DNA of 64,000 nt from Streptomyces sp. NBC_00878 (GCF_026341515.1 NZ_JAPEOK010000001.1:5704001-5768000), one strand, 5' to 3'; counted from the first letter of the stretch, positions 35,455 through 43,949 are shown. Notes: generated by a model not told the origin, from the letters alone. Program-made: numbers and translations.

Positions 35455-36293
35455 CCCAGCGGGCCGACGTCCTTGCCGCGCACCCCCTCGATGCGTGCTG
35501 TGCCTCTGGTCGCCGCGATCGCGCACGCCAGTGTGCCTGCCTCGATCTTGTCGCCGGGTACATCCCAGGCGATGTCGTTGCTCTGACCTGAGGACGGCGG
35601 TGCAAGAGTGAGGAGATGCTCGTCGGTCCGGGTCTCCCAGCCCACCGAGTTCAGTGCGTTGAGCACGCACAGGACCTCCGGAGAGAGGTTGGGCCCGCTC
35701 AGCCTCAACGGGCGGCCGGTCGTGACACCGCGCAGCACGGCGGCCACGGTCGCCCCGCGGGAGCGGAACGGCAGCACCAGGGACACGCTGCCGATGCGCG
35801 GCGCGACGGACTCGACGCGGTAGCCGGAGTCGTCCATCGCGCTGCGGTCCCCGAACGCCTCGTACACCTTGAAGTGCAGGTCCATCCCGCGCGCGCCGAT
35901 CCGGCAGCCTCCCGGCCAAGGCAGCCGTGCCTCACCATGGCGGGCGAGCAGGGCGGGCACCAGGTAGTACGAGGCGCGGATGTGAGCGGCCTGGGCCAGT
36001 ACAGGAGATGTGCATCGGCTCTCCGTCGGCAGGAGTACCGCGGTCGTCGGCTCCCCGACAGGCTGTGCGACGTGCCAGCCCGCCTGTTGCAACAGGGCGA
36101 GCATGATCTGGACGTCCGTGTTGGCCGGGATGTTGCTCAGCCTCACCGGGCGGCCCAGGGCTGCCGCTGTGGCCAGCAGTGGTAGGGCGGCGTTCTTCGA
36201 GCCGTCCACGGTGACGGTGCTGGCGAGCGGGGGACCGGGGCGTACGGCGATCACTTCGGCAGCCCTGGCCGGGGTGAAAGCGGTGGTTGTCAT
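35455..36293 (-). pseudogene. Truncated MurA-like enolpyruvyl transferase
   Basis: From ATG 36293 (AGAGGAG six bases upstream) about 280 residues match UDP-GlcNAc 1-carboxyvinyltransferase: TVTVDGSKNAALPLLATAAA, VRLSNIPANTDVQIMLALL, GCRIGARGMDLHFKVYEAFG and VPGDKIEAGTLACAIAATRG. Real MurA has about 420 residues; the last quarter is missing, as homology stops near 35455, and the frame then stays open to 34323 through the serine hydrolase gene in another frame. The active-site Cys loop region (usually near residue 115) reads RSTCTSPVLAQAAHIRASYY-like sequence without the canonical G(C/D)xIG. It is either dead or a divergent sugar-binding protein. Confidence 0.6.
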
Positions 36294-36295
36294 GG

Positions 36296-36733
36296 TCAAC
36301 TCCTCTGCAGGGGAAGGGAGATAGCGATCTCCCGATCCGGGGTGGTAGCCAGGGCGATCTCGGCCCAGCACCGCTTGCCCGCGGGCGTCGGCTCGGCGCC
36401 ATACCGGTCGGCCAGGGCGGCGACGAGGAACAGACCGCGGCCGTTCTCGCTGCACTCGTCCGGGAGACCGAACCGGGGCAACACCGGGCTGGAGTCGCAG
36501 ACCTCGACGCGCAGGACGGCTTCGACGAGCCGCACAGTCATCGAGATCTGGCCGGGACCGGCGTGGCGGACCGCGTTGGTGACCAACTCGCTGATCGTGA
36601 GCGCGGCCATGTCCACCACCTCGTTGTCCAGCTCCGCCTCCCAGCGCTGTATTGCCTCCACGGCCTGGTGCCGGGCGGCGGTGACCGCGGTTGGAGTGGC
36701 GGGTACGGACAAAGTGAGCTGGTGCGCTGCCAT
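36296..36733 (-). CDS. RsbW-type ATP-binding regulatory protein
   Basis: A 145-residue GHKL ATPase of the kind abundant in Streptomyces: N-box AALTISELVTNAVRHAGPG, G1-like VEVCDSSPVLPRFGLPDE, G2-like ENGRGLFLVAALADRYGAE. The ATG at 36733 has GGAGG seven bases upstream and is preferred to the ATG at 36823. It is divergent from the XRE regulator gene and two bases ahead of the MurA-like frame. With the XRE and flavoprotein genes it forms a module that recurs in many Streptomyces genomes and is thought to influence antibiotic production and morphology. Confidence 0.83.
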   Translation of the reverse strand: MAAHQLTLSVPATPTAVTAARHQAVEAIQRWEAELDNEVVDMAALTISELVTNAVRHAGPGQISMTVRLVEAVLRVEVCDSSPVLPRFGLPDECSENGRGLFLVAALADRYGAEPTPAGKRCWAEIALATTPDREIAISLPLQRS

Positions 36734-36908
36734 GAGCGGCCTCCCGAGGTTGGTGCGGCCACACCACGCAACCAGCCCGTCGCGGTGGGTGGTTGGCCCA
36801 GGTGCCTGCGCCGCATCGGTCATGCAGAAGCTGCATCACCGCGCGATACGGCTGATCTACGCTCGGTTGAGCAGGCAGGATCGGCGACGGCGGAAGGGGC
36901 CGTGGCAG

Positions 36909-38180
36909 GTGGCCGAAGCACACAGCGAAGCGAGACGGATCGGCGAAGTGATCCGTCAGGCACGGGTGTTACGGCGACGCTCGCAGAAGGACGTCGCCAC
37001 CGCGCTCGGATACCACCAGTCCAAGCTGAGTCGCTTGGAGGGCGGCCGCGGTACGGAGGACATCCGCGTTCTGCGTGCCGTCGCACAGGAACTTGAGATC
37101 CCGCCACAGCAGTTGGGCCTCGCCGCTGCGCCCGATGTCTCCGCCACCGATCCTGAAGCCGAAGACATGCACCGCCGAACCTTCCTCGCCGCGAGCATCG
37201 CCGCACTCGCGACTCCGGCCGCCTCAGCCGCGGCCCACGACGACCTCGTCCGGGCGCTCCTCCCGGGCCTGAGCCCTACGAGCATCGGGCCTCCCATGGA
37301 CACCACGGTGCTCCGCGAGCGGGTCGGCGCGGCCCGCAGGCTCTTCTACACCTGCGACTACACGGAACTGGAGCGCTCTCTCCCCGGCCTGATCGCCGAC
37401 CTGCGGCTCGCCTCCAGCGGTGCGGTGGACAGCGACATCCTGTCCGCGCTGTTGGCCACGGCGTACCAGACCTCGACCAGCCTTTTGCTCAAACAGCATG
37501 ACCAGGGAAATGCCTGGCTCGCCGTCGGCCGTGCGATGGCCGAAGCCGAACGCTCCGGGGACCCGGTCGTCCTCGCCTCCAGCGTCCGCGTGCAGGCCCA
37601 CGTCCTGGCCCGCGAGAAGCACACCACTCAAGCCGTCACCCTCGTCCGCCACACAGCCGACCAACTCACCGGCTCCTACGACCAACGCTCCCCGAAGTAC
37701 CTTGCGGCTGTAGGACTGTTGCTGCTGCGCGGCGTGACCGCGGCCAGTGGCGGAGGCGACCGCGCCGCCACCGGGGACTTCCTCGCCGAGGCCAAGGAAG
37801 TGGCCCGGTATGTCTCCCTCGACCAGCCCGACGCATGGGCCAACTTCAGCCCCACCAACGTAGCGCTTCACGAACTCAGCGCCTTGGTGGCCTTCGGCGA
37901 CTCCGGGCTCGCCCTTCAGGCAGCCCGCCCCCTCATGCGCCGCCACATCCCCGTCCCCGAACGCCGCGCCGCCCTATGGGTGGAGACCGCCCGCGCCTAC
38001 AGCCAGCAGGGCCGCCTCTCCGATGGCTACCAATCCCTTCGCATCGCCGAGACCTGTGCCGCCCAAGACGTCCGCCGCCCCGCCGTCCGCGACCTGGTCG
38101 CCGACATGGCCGCCCGCGACCACCGCCGTACCCTGCCGGAACTGCACCGCTTCAGCCGCCAACTGGGAGTCCCTGCGTGA
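36909..38180 (+). CDS. XRE-family helix-turn-helix regulator with TPR-like C-terminus
   Basis: A 423-residue protein. The XRE domain occupies residues about 10-65: IGEVIRQARVLRRRSQKDVA, then ALGYHQSKLSRLEGGRGTED and LRAVAQELEIPP. A RRTFLAASIAALATPAASAA stretch follows, and the rest is helical TPR-like repeats (AYQTSTSLLLKQHDQGNAWL, WVETARAYSQQGRLSDGYQS). Start GTG 36909 follows GGAAGGGG; an ATG at 36822 is possible but lies in the likely promoter. The stop overlaps the flavoprotein start (GTGA). It is divergent from the ATPase gene and presumably regulates the module. Confidence 0.85.
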   Translation: MAEAHSEARRIGEVIRQARVLRRRSQKDVATALGYHQSKLSRLEGGRGTEDIRVLRAVAQELEIPPQQLGLAAAPDVSATDPEAEDMHRRTFLAASIAALATPAASAAAHDDLVRALLPGLSPTSIGPPMDTTVLRERVGAARRLFYTCDYTELERSLPGLIADLRLASSGAVDSDILSALLATAYQTSTSLLLKQHDQGNAWLAVGRAMAEAERSGDPVVLASSVRVQAHVLAREKHTTQAVTLVRHTADQLTGSYDQRSPKYLAAVGLLLLRGVTAASGGGDRAATGDFLAEAKEVARYVSLDQPDAWANFSPTNVALHELSALVAFGDSGLALQAARPLMRRHIPVPERRAALWVETARAYSQQGRLSDGYQSLRIAETCAAQDVRRPAVRDLVADMAARDHRRTLPELHRFSRQLGVPA

Positions 38181-38722
38181 CCGAGCCGAACGCCCCGGAG
38201 AAGAAGCCCTTCCTGTACGTCGTCGTCTGCGCGTGTGGCATCGCAGGTGACGTCGGCAAGCTGATCAACACTGTGCAGGAACGGCACTGGGACGTCGGCG
38301 TCATCGCCACCCCACAGGGCTTGGGCTTCCTCGACACCGAGACGATCGAGGCACAGACGGGCTACCCGATCCGCTCGGCCTGGCGCACGCCTGGGGAGGC
38401 CCGCCCTTTGCCGCCCGCGGACGCGATCGTCGTTGCACCGGCCACGTTCAACACGGTCAACAAGTGGGCCGCCGGCATCTCGGACACCCTCGCCCTGGGC
38501 GTCCTGTGCGAGGCGTACGGCTTGGGCATCCCCACAGCAGTCCTGCCGTACGTGAACTCGGCCCAGGCCGCTCACCCCGCCTATCGCCGGAGTCTGGGCC
38601 AACTGCGTGAGATGGGTGTCCTGATCGGCGGCTACGTGCCTCACCGGCCGAAGGCCGGTGGTGGGGCGGACCGTTTCCGTTGGGAGGAGGCGTTGGAGCT
38701 GCTGGTTCCGAAGATGCGATAG
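38177..38722 (+). CDS. Flavoprotein (HFCD/PPC decarboxylase-like)
   Basis: A 181-residue FMN-binding HFCD-type flavoprotein, related to phosphopantothenoylcysteine decarboxylase and the lantibiotic EpiD. The N-terminal strand is YVVVCACGIAGDVGKLINTV, the flavin motif is VVAPATFNTVNKWAAGISD, and AVLPYVNSAQAAHPAYRRSL forms the late loop. The reaction is unknown in this context. GTG 38177 overlaps the regulator's stop, so they are translationally coupled. This pair together with the divergent ATPase is a conserved Streptomyces arrangement. Confidence 0.85.
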   Translation: MTEPNAPEKKPFLYVVVCACGIAGDVGKLINTVQERHWDVGVIATPQGLGFLDTETIEAQTGYPIRSAWRTPGEARPLPPADAIVVAPATFNTVNKWAAGISDTLALGVLCEAYGLGIPTAVLPYVNSAQAAHPAYRRSLGQLREMGVLIGGYVPHRPKAGGGADRFRWEEALELLVPKMR

Positions 38723-38814
38723 GCAACCGTCGAGGGGCGGGAAGGGCGAGGAACTGCAGGCCCTGGAGCGTGCCGCCCCCGAACGGTGAGTGGCCCGGCC
38801 GATGGGCGCAGGGG

Positions 38815-39708
38815 CTACTCGCCCTTCCCGCCGCTTGCCTTGCCGTTGCCGGTCCCGTTGTCCGCGCCGCCGGCGTCGTTGCCGGAATTCCCGTTGCCCG
38901 ACGTGCCGGTGTTCCCCGTCGTGCCCGTGCCGGCGTCCGCAGCGCCCTCGCCGGGTTTGCCCGTGTCGCCGGACTTGCCCGGTGCGGCTGTCGCCCGTGC
39001 CAGCTGCTCGGCGCAGTACGCGGCGACCTTGCTCTCGCCGCCCGCCGCCGCGACGAGTTGCTGCCAGGCCGTCGCGTCGAGCGCCTTGCCGCGGTCCTTG
39101 ACGTGTTCGTAGGCGCGGCAGTGGGCCTCGGTGTCCTGGGCGGTGGCCGGGCCGTCCGTCGGTCCGACGCCGGCGGAGGAAGCCGACGAGGTCTCACCGC
39201 TCGGCCGGGCCGGGGCGGACACCGAGGGGTGCGGGGTCTTCCGGTCGGCGCCGGCGCCGTCCGTGGACGAGCCGGCCGAACCGATGGCCGCGACCGCGAC
39301 ACCGCCCAGGGCGAGGCTGGCGAACACGGCGGCGAACGTTGTCTTCACGGGGCGCCCGGTTCGCCGCTCCGCGGGCTGCCGCCAGTCGTCCCGGCGCCGG
39401 GTACACGCCCGATGCCCGTCCGTGCCACGAGCGGCCCGGAAGGCGGCGACGGCCCGCTGCTCGGCCTCGGGGGCGAGATCGGCTCCGCGCAGGGCGGCGG
39501 CGAGCACCGTCTCCAGCGCGGTGTCGTCACGCACGTCCCACGGGGCGGACACGGCGTCGTCAGGGTGCACACATCGACGGCCCGGCACTCCGTCGCCGCT
39601 CAGCCGTTCACCCATGTCCGCTTCCGTTCCTGTCCGACATGTTCGATTCACCTGGCGTTCCGGGCCCTGCTGCCCGTCCGCCGGCCCACTGTCGCGGGCG
39701 TCGTTCAC
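38815..39708 (-). CDS. Putative membrane anti-sigma-like partner of the ECF sigma factor
   Basis: A 297-residue protein. The cytosolic N-terminus (about 1-120) contains a helical DVRDDTALETVLAAALRGAD and EAEQRAVAAFRAARG, then one membrane helix (TTFAAVFASLALGGVAVAAI), an extracellular Ser/Pro linker, a small domain with AHCRAYEHVKDRGKALD and CAEQL, and a Gly/Asn/Thr-rich tail of about 55 residues. No classic zinc anti-sigma HxxxCxxC motif is present. ATG 39708 overlaps the sigma factor stop (ATGA). The arrangement and topology suggest an anti-sigma role, which is an inference. Confidence 0.7.
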   Translation of the reverse strand: MNDARDSGPADGQQGPERQVNRTCRTGTEADMGERLSGDGVPGRRCVHPDDAVSAPWDVRDDTALETVLAAALRGADLAPEAEQRAVAAFRAARGTDGHRACTRRRDDWRQPAERRTGRPVKTTFAAVFASLALGGVAVAAIGSAGSSTDGAGADRKTPHPSVSAPARPSGETSSASSAGVGPTDGPATAQDTEAHCRAYEHVKDRGKALDATAWQQLVAAAGGESKVAAYCAEQLARATAAPGKSGDTGKPGEGAADAGTGTTGNTGTSGNGNSGNDAGGADNGTGNGKASGGKGE

Positions 39709-40412
39709 TTCGACTCCCCCAGCGTCCCGGAAGCCTCATCCGTCACACCCTCTGCCACCTGGCCCCCGACGCCCAACTGGTGGGCGAGGCGTTTCAGACC
39801 TCGGTGGGCGGCGGTGCGCACCGCTCCCGGGCGCTTGCCGAGGACGCGCGCGGCGGCGGTACCGTCCAGGCCGACAACGACTCGCAGGAGCACGGCCTGC
39901 GCCTGGTCCTTCGGCAGCCCGCGGACCAGTTCCAGGGCCCGCTCGGTGGAGAGGGTCTCCAGCGCCTGGTCATGGGTGTTGTGCGGGTCGGGCAGGTTCA
40001 GGACGTCCTGTTCGGTCCCTCCCGACCGGGGCCGCACGCGCTGGCGGCGCAGATGGTCCAGTGCCCGGTGCCGGGCGATGGTCGCCGTCCAGCCGCGGAA
40101 ACCGGCCCCGTCCCCCTTGAACCGTCTCAGGTCACGGGCGATCTCCAGCCAGGCGTCGGACGCCACGTCCTCCGCGTCCTCGCCGACGAATCCGCGCAGA
40201 TAGCCGATCAGGCCCGGCTGCACGATCCGGTAGGCGACCGCGAAGGCGGTCTCGTCCCCGTCCTGGGCCCGCGCGACTGCCGCGCCCAATTCCCCGTCGT
40301 ACGTCTGCACGCGGCGGGATTGCCGTGCCTGGCCCAAGACTGTCCTCGTTCGTACCTGGTTCAAAGCGAGTCCGTTCCGTCCGACGAGCCCCGTTGGCAT
40401 CGACGGCCCCAT
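39705..40412 (-). CDS. ECF-type RNA polymerase sigma factor
   Basis: A 235-residue sigma-70-family ECF protein. Region 2 is RIVQPGLIGYLRGFVGEDAE, DVASDAWLEIARDLRRF and GFRGWTATIARHRALDHLRR; region 4 is ALELVRGLPKDQAQAVLLRV and TAAARVLGKRPGAVRTAAHR. It directs polymerase to a small regulon, controlled by the following membrane protein. The exact start is uncertain: ATG 40412 has no ribosome site, ATG 40400 has GGGG six bases upstream, and GTG 40310 would remove the non-conserved leader. The C-terminal extension (about 215-235) is acidic. Confidence 0.86.
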   Translation of the reverse strand: MGPSMPTGLVGRNGLALNQVRTRTVLGQARQSRRVQTYDGELGAAVARAQDGDETAFAVAYRIVQPGLIGYLRGFVGEDAEDVASDAWLEIARDLRRFKGDGAGFRGWTATIARHRALDHLRRQRVRPRSGGTEQDVLNLPDPHNTHDQALETLSTERALELVRGLPKDQAQAVLLRVVVGLDGTAAARVLGKRPGAVRTAAHRGLKRLAHQLGVGGQVAEGVTDEASGTLGESK

Positions 40413-40839
40413 TGAGACCAGCGCGCGTTCTCACGGAAATGTCACAACGCATCACGTGTCCCTCACGTCGTCGTCGGAGCTCCTGTGGCGTGGGCGGCGA
40501 AGCCGCGAGGCCCGTCGGCAGCTCCAAGGGAACGGCGACGTAAGGACGTTGAGCCGATCCGGACGCCGGGTCGGACGCCGGTCCGGGCGGCGTTGCGGCG
40601 CAGCGACGCCCGGCGAATCCGCTGATCGGGCACCTGTGCGCAACCCGTGCCGTCCCGGCCGGGTGACGTATCGCGCCGGCCGTGCGCTGTGTGAGTACCG
40701 AGTCCGTACCGGACCGCCCGACGGTGATCGGTGATCGGCGATCGGTGATCGCCGGGCCGGACGTCGTGCCACGACCACTCCCGAACTCTCTCCGCGTCGC
40801 TCTGGACTCCCCCCGGGAGCGACATGGAGAGGGGCAGGA

Positions 40840-40876
40840 GCGGCCGGACCCCAACCACTGCATGGGGTCCGGCCGC
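40840..40876. terminator. Hairpin, 13-base perfect stem
   Basis: GCGGCCGGACCCC and GGGGTCCGGCCGC with an 11-base loop. Terminator-like, but it sits between divergently oriented genes. Confidence 0.55.
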
Positions 40877-40912
40877 CCCACACGCCGTTCGGACCGACGG
40901 CGGACGATCACC

Positions 40913-40959
40913 TCACCCGCGTACGCCCCGAAGCCGCGCAGCGGGGCGTACGCGGGTGA
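40913..40959. terminator. Hairpin, 17-base perfect stem
   Basis: TCACCCGCGTACGCCCC and GGGGCGTACGCGGGTGA with a 13-base loop, 36 bases beyond the previous hairpin. The pair could end an unseen transcript or form a structured RNA. Confidence 0.55.
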
Positions 40960-41100
40960 TCCGTCACCTGGTTCTCCGGGGTTCCGGCACCTGGCGCAGC
41001 GCCGCCTCCTACCTTGCCGCACGACGGCCGGGGGGCTTCCCGGAACGCGGCGTGCGCCGGGCGGAGTGACGCTCCGGCGTCCCCGTGCGCTCCCTCTGTG

Positions 41101-41595
41101 ATGAGCCTCTACTTCCATTTGCGAGCGGTGCCGCCCCCGGCACTGCGCAACAGCGCGACCTGGCTGGAACGGCTGTTCGGGGACGACTCGGACACCGTCC
41201 GGCACCGCCTCGACCGGCACCGCGAGGAGGTGCTGGACAAGCGTTATCTGGACCAGGAACTCCTCTACGCCGGCGATCCCCCGCACCGTGCGGAGGATCG
41301 ACCCCAGGCCCAGGTGGTGCTCGGCGGTCGGCCGGTGTTCCACCCCGATCGGTACAAGCCGCCGTTCCTGGTGCTGACGGCGGGCCAGGCGCACCGGGTG
41401 GCCAGATTCCTGACGATGGCCGACTTCGACGCGCTGTGGGCCTTCGCCCGAGACGAACTGCTGCCGCGCTACGGCGGCGTCACAGCAGAGCCCGACACGC
41501 GGGGCGTTTTCGCGGCGGCGCATCGGGAGCTGACAGAGTTCTACGCGCAGACGGCCGCGTGCGGAGACGCGGTGGTGAAGTGGCTGCCGACCTGA
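41101..41595 (+). CDS. DUF1877 (YfbM-like) protein
   Basis: A 164-residue protein of the DUF1877 family: the start MSLYFHLRAVPPPALR, a central KPPFLVLTAGQAHRVARFL and MADFDALWAFARDELLP region and the C-terminal FYAQTAACGDAVVKWL. The family has no established function and is often found near toxin, immunity or conserved small genes. ATG 41101 is fixed by homology. Stands alone on the plus strand. Confidence 0.78.
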   Translation: MSLYFHLRAVPPPALRNSATWLERLFGDDSDTVRHRLDRHREEVLDKRYLDQELLYAGDPPHRAEDRPQAQVVLGGRPVFHPDRYKPPFLVLTAGQAHRVARFLTMADFDALWAFARDELLPRYGGVTAEPDTRGVFAAAHRELTEFYAQTAACGDAVVKWLPT

Positions 41596-41787
41596 AGCAC
41601 GCGGCACACGGACTCCCGTGCGGACGGCGACGTTGTCGCCGTATTGCTGTCGGCGACCACCGGCGGGGTGAGTCCCCGCTCGGCGAGTCCGTCGAGCAGG
41701 TCGAGCTGCTGCTTGCTACGGTGCGCCACCCCGTCGGGTACCCCGGGGGCCTGTGATACCCAGGCGCTCCCGTGCGCTGTGAGTCTC

Positions 41788-42393
41788 GTGAAGAAGAAGC
41801 ATCCAATCCGCCATGCCGTGCTGGCCACCGCCGCCACGGTCTCCGGCATCGTGCTGCTGCTCTCGCTCAAGCCGACGACGGACCCGGCGCTCACGAAGGG
41901 CTCCGACCCCACGGCGGAGATCACGGCCGACGCCTCGACGCCTCCCTCCCCGTCCTCCCCGTCCTCCCCGTCCGCTTCGGCGGCCTCGCCGACGAAGACG
42001 CCCACGAAGCGCGCCGCTTCCTCCCCGAGCCCGTCGGCGTCCCGGCCCGCTGCGGCAGCACCCACAAGGACCACCAGCGCCCCCGCTGCTTCGAAGACGA
42101 CGTCGGCCGCGCCCACCACCCGTTCCGTGACCGGGTCCACGGCACAGACGAAGTACGGCCCGGTCCAGGTGCGGCTCACCCTCGCCGACGGCCGCATCAC
42201 CGGGGCGAGCGCCGTCCAGGTCCCCGACGAGACGGCGCGGAGCAGGGACATCTCCTCCGACGCCGTCCCCAAGCTCAACCAGGAGACCCTGGCGGCGCAG
42301 AGCGCGGACATCGACTCGGTGTCCGGTGCCACCTACACCAGCGCGGGCTACGAGCAGTCCCTGCAGAGCGCCCTGGACCGGGCCGGCCTCTGA
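41788..42393 (+). CDS. Membrane-anchored FMN-binding domain protein
   Basis: A 201-residue protein with an N-terminal anchor (HAVLATAATVSGIVLLLSL), a long Ser/Pro/Thr-rich extracellular linker (about 35-120) and an FMN-binding domain (about 125-200): YGPVQVRLTLADGRITGAS, SDAVPKLNQETLAAQSA, and SVSGATYTSAGYEQSL. The SGATYTS segment matches the site at which ApbE covalently attaches FMN to Thr in NqrC/RnfG-like domains. Probably an extracytoplasmic electron carrier. The start is GTG 41788 or GTG 41779; neither has a strong ribosome site. It converges on tgmB 34 bases downstream. Confidence 0.82.
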   Translation: MKKKHPIRHAVLATAATVSGIVLLLSLKPTTDPALTKGSDPTAEITADASTPPSPSSPSSPSASAASPTKTPTKRAASSPSPSASRPAAAAPTRTTSAPAASKTTSAAPTTRSVTGSTAQTKYGPVQVRLTLADGRITGASAVQVPDETARSRDISSDAVPKLNQETLAAQSADIDSVSGATYTSAGYEQSLQSALDRAGL

Positions 42394-42426
42394 TCCGACC
42401 CGGCAGAGCCGTCCGGCCGCGCTCCC

Positions 42427-43383
42427 TCACCACCGCCTCTCGGGACGACGGCGTTCCTCCTTGGGCTGTGACAGCCACCGGGCGACCGCCTCCGAGATCG
42501 GCTGGCCGGTCGCCAGCTCGACGAAGCCGAACTGGCCGCCCTGGTTGCACTCCAGGAACCACCAGATGCCGTCCTCGTCCTCGGCGAAGTCGAAGGCGGC
42601 GTACGCCAGTCCGGCAAGGGCCACGTAGTCGAGCACCGGTTTGCCGATGCGTTCGGGTACCGGGACCGCCTCCCAGGCGTGCTCGGTGTCGCCGTAGCGC
42701 CCGTCGACCTGGCCGGGCTCGGCCGTCTTCCGCGCGGCGAACAGCCGGGTACCGACGCAGGTCAGACGAATGTCGGCGCGCTTGGGTATGTACCGCTGCA
42801 GCAGCGCAGGACCGGCCGCTACGGTGGAGAAGTCCGCGTCGGGGCCGATCAACGTGGTGGGCAGGGCCAGTCCGGGATCGCCGGGCGGCGGCCCGGAGGC
42901 GGACTTCACCACCACGTCCCGGTGCTCCTCGGCGAACTGCTGTGCCAGGCGCGGCGAGGTGGTGAAGACCGTCGGTGGTACGGCGAAGCCGCAGAGGTGA
43001 GCGACTCTCAACTGCCATGGCTTCAGGCGGGCCTGGTCGGCGTTGCGCGGATGGTTCATCCATCGCGTGGAGGCGGAGTAGAGCATTCCGTACAGGGCCT
43101 GACGGGTCTCGGCGGTCAGCCACGGCGAGGGGTGTGCCGCGTGCGCGGCCGGTTCGCCGGGCCTGCGCACCCATACGGAGCGCAGACCTCTCGTGCTGAG
43201 CACATGTCCGTTCACCGACAGGTGGCCGTCGAAGTCGCCGTGGGCGTAGTCGGCGGACAACACGGCCTTGCCCGGCAGATCGGCGGGGTCCAGCCGGATC
43301 GCGGGTGCCCCCGTCTCGTGCAGCTTGGCCACCACCATGTCGGCGGTCACGTCCTCCTCGGACGTGAGGATCAGCACGGTCAT
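42427..43383 (-). CDS. tgmB: ATP-grasp peptide maturase of a graspetide (RiPP) system
   Basis: A 318-residue ATP-grasp ligase of the TgmB/SAV_5884-like group that forms omega-ester or amide macrocycles on a precursor peptide. The N-terminal part is VLILTSEEDVTADMVVAKL and LRSVWVRRPGEP; precursor-binding and substrate helices follow (STRWMNHPRNADQARLKPWQ). The ATP-grasp core has DVVVKSASGPPP, LLQRYIPKRADIRLTCVG and the metal/ATP motif ECNQGGQFGFVE. It lies 14 bases behind the precursor gene tgmA on the same strand. The O-methyltransferase found in many of these clusters is not present next to it. Confidence 0.88.
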   Translation of the reverse strand: MTVLILTSEEDVTADMVVAKLHETGAPAIRLDPADLPGKAVLSADYAHGDFDGHLSVNGHVLSTRGLRSVWVRRPGEPAAHAAHPSPWLTAETRQALYGMLYSASTRWMNHPRNADQARLKPWQLRVAHLCGFAVPPTVFTTSPRLAQQFAEEHRDVVVKSASGPPPGDPGLALPTTLIGPDADFSTVAAGPALLQRYIPKRADIRLTCVGTRLFAARKTAEPGQVDGRYGDTEHAWEAVPVPERIGKPVLDYVALAGLAYAAFDFAEDEDGIWWFLECNQGGQFGFVELATGQPISEAVARWLSQPKEERRRPERRW

Positions 43384-43397
43384 GCGGCCACCGGTCG

Positions 43398-43589
43398 TCA
43401 GTCGTCGAAGTGGGTCTGGGAACCGGCGGTGGACGTCGTCGTGCCGGCCGCCAGGAGCAGGGCGCGGTCGCTGACGGCCGGGCGGCCGTCGGGAAGCACG
43501 TTCAGCTGGCGCGAAGCGTCGAAGCGGTACGGCGTCACCACGGGTCGAAGCACCTTCGGGGAGGTGTAGTTGAGGGTGAACGGTCGCAC
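43398..43589 (-). CDS. tgmA: Graspetide precursor peptide
   Basis: A 63-residue precursor starting at GTG 43589 (GGAGG six bases upstream). The leader begins VRPFTLNYTSP and holds the conserved recognition block PYRFDASRQLNVLPDGRP. The core is at the end: Thr50-Thr51-Thr52-Ser53-Thr54, Ser57, Thr59 and the terminal Phe-Asp-Asp (62-63). In this family hydroxyls of Thr/Ser are esterified to the side-chain carboxylates, here the two Asp. It is directly upstream of the maturase gene. No other core repeats are present, so a single small product is expected. Confidence 0.85.
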   Translation of the reverse strand: MRPFTLNYTSPKVLRPVVTPYRFDASRQLNVLPDGRPAVSDRALLLAAGTTTSTAGSQTHFDD

Positions 43590-43626
43590 TGGAGACCTCC
43601 AAAGTCGCACTTGCCTGCGTACAGTC

Positions 43627-43649
43627 CCTTACGCGTTTGTTGCGTAAGG
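43627..43649. promoter_or_regulatory. Inverted repeat upstream of tgmA
   Basis: CCTTACGC and GCGTAAGG, perfect 8-base arms with a 7-base spacer, 38 bases before the tgmA start. A candidate operator for graspetide expression. Confidence 0.5.
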
Positions 43650-43949
43650 AATTCATCACTTTCTGCCACATCGGGGTGAAGGTCGTCACATTGTCTGTCG
43701 CCTTCATTCGCATCACCTGCATCGTTTGCATGCACCTTCCCCACGAGTCACACATCGAATTGAGCGCCCCTAACGTCACTGGGCCACCAAGGGTGACGGC
43801 GCCCTCACTCCCGGGCGATCGCGGCGACCCCCTTTCACGCACAAAACAACGGCCATGCAAGGCAAGTCGGGCTTGGGTCCTTTCGGCACGGCCCCCACGG
43901 GCTGCCGACATGGCTTGGGGGCCTACCGGGGTTCGAGGATGCCCTCATG

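Larger units (their letters stand above)
40413..41100. other. Long divergent intergenic region with hairpins and repeats
   Basis: 688 bases between the sigma factor and the DUF1877 gene. It contains GGTGATCG-like octamer repeats at about 40726-40752 and two large perfect hairpins (40840-40876 and 40913-40959). I see no convincing coding sequence, though an unannotated small RNA is possible. Confidence 0.5.
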
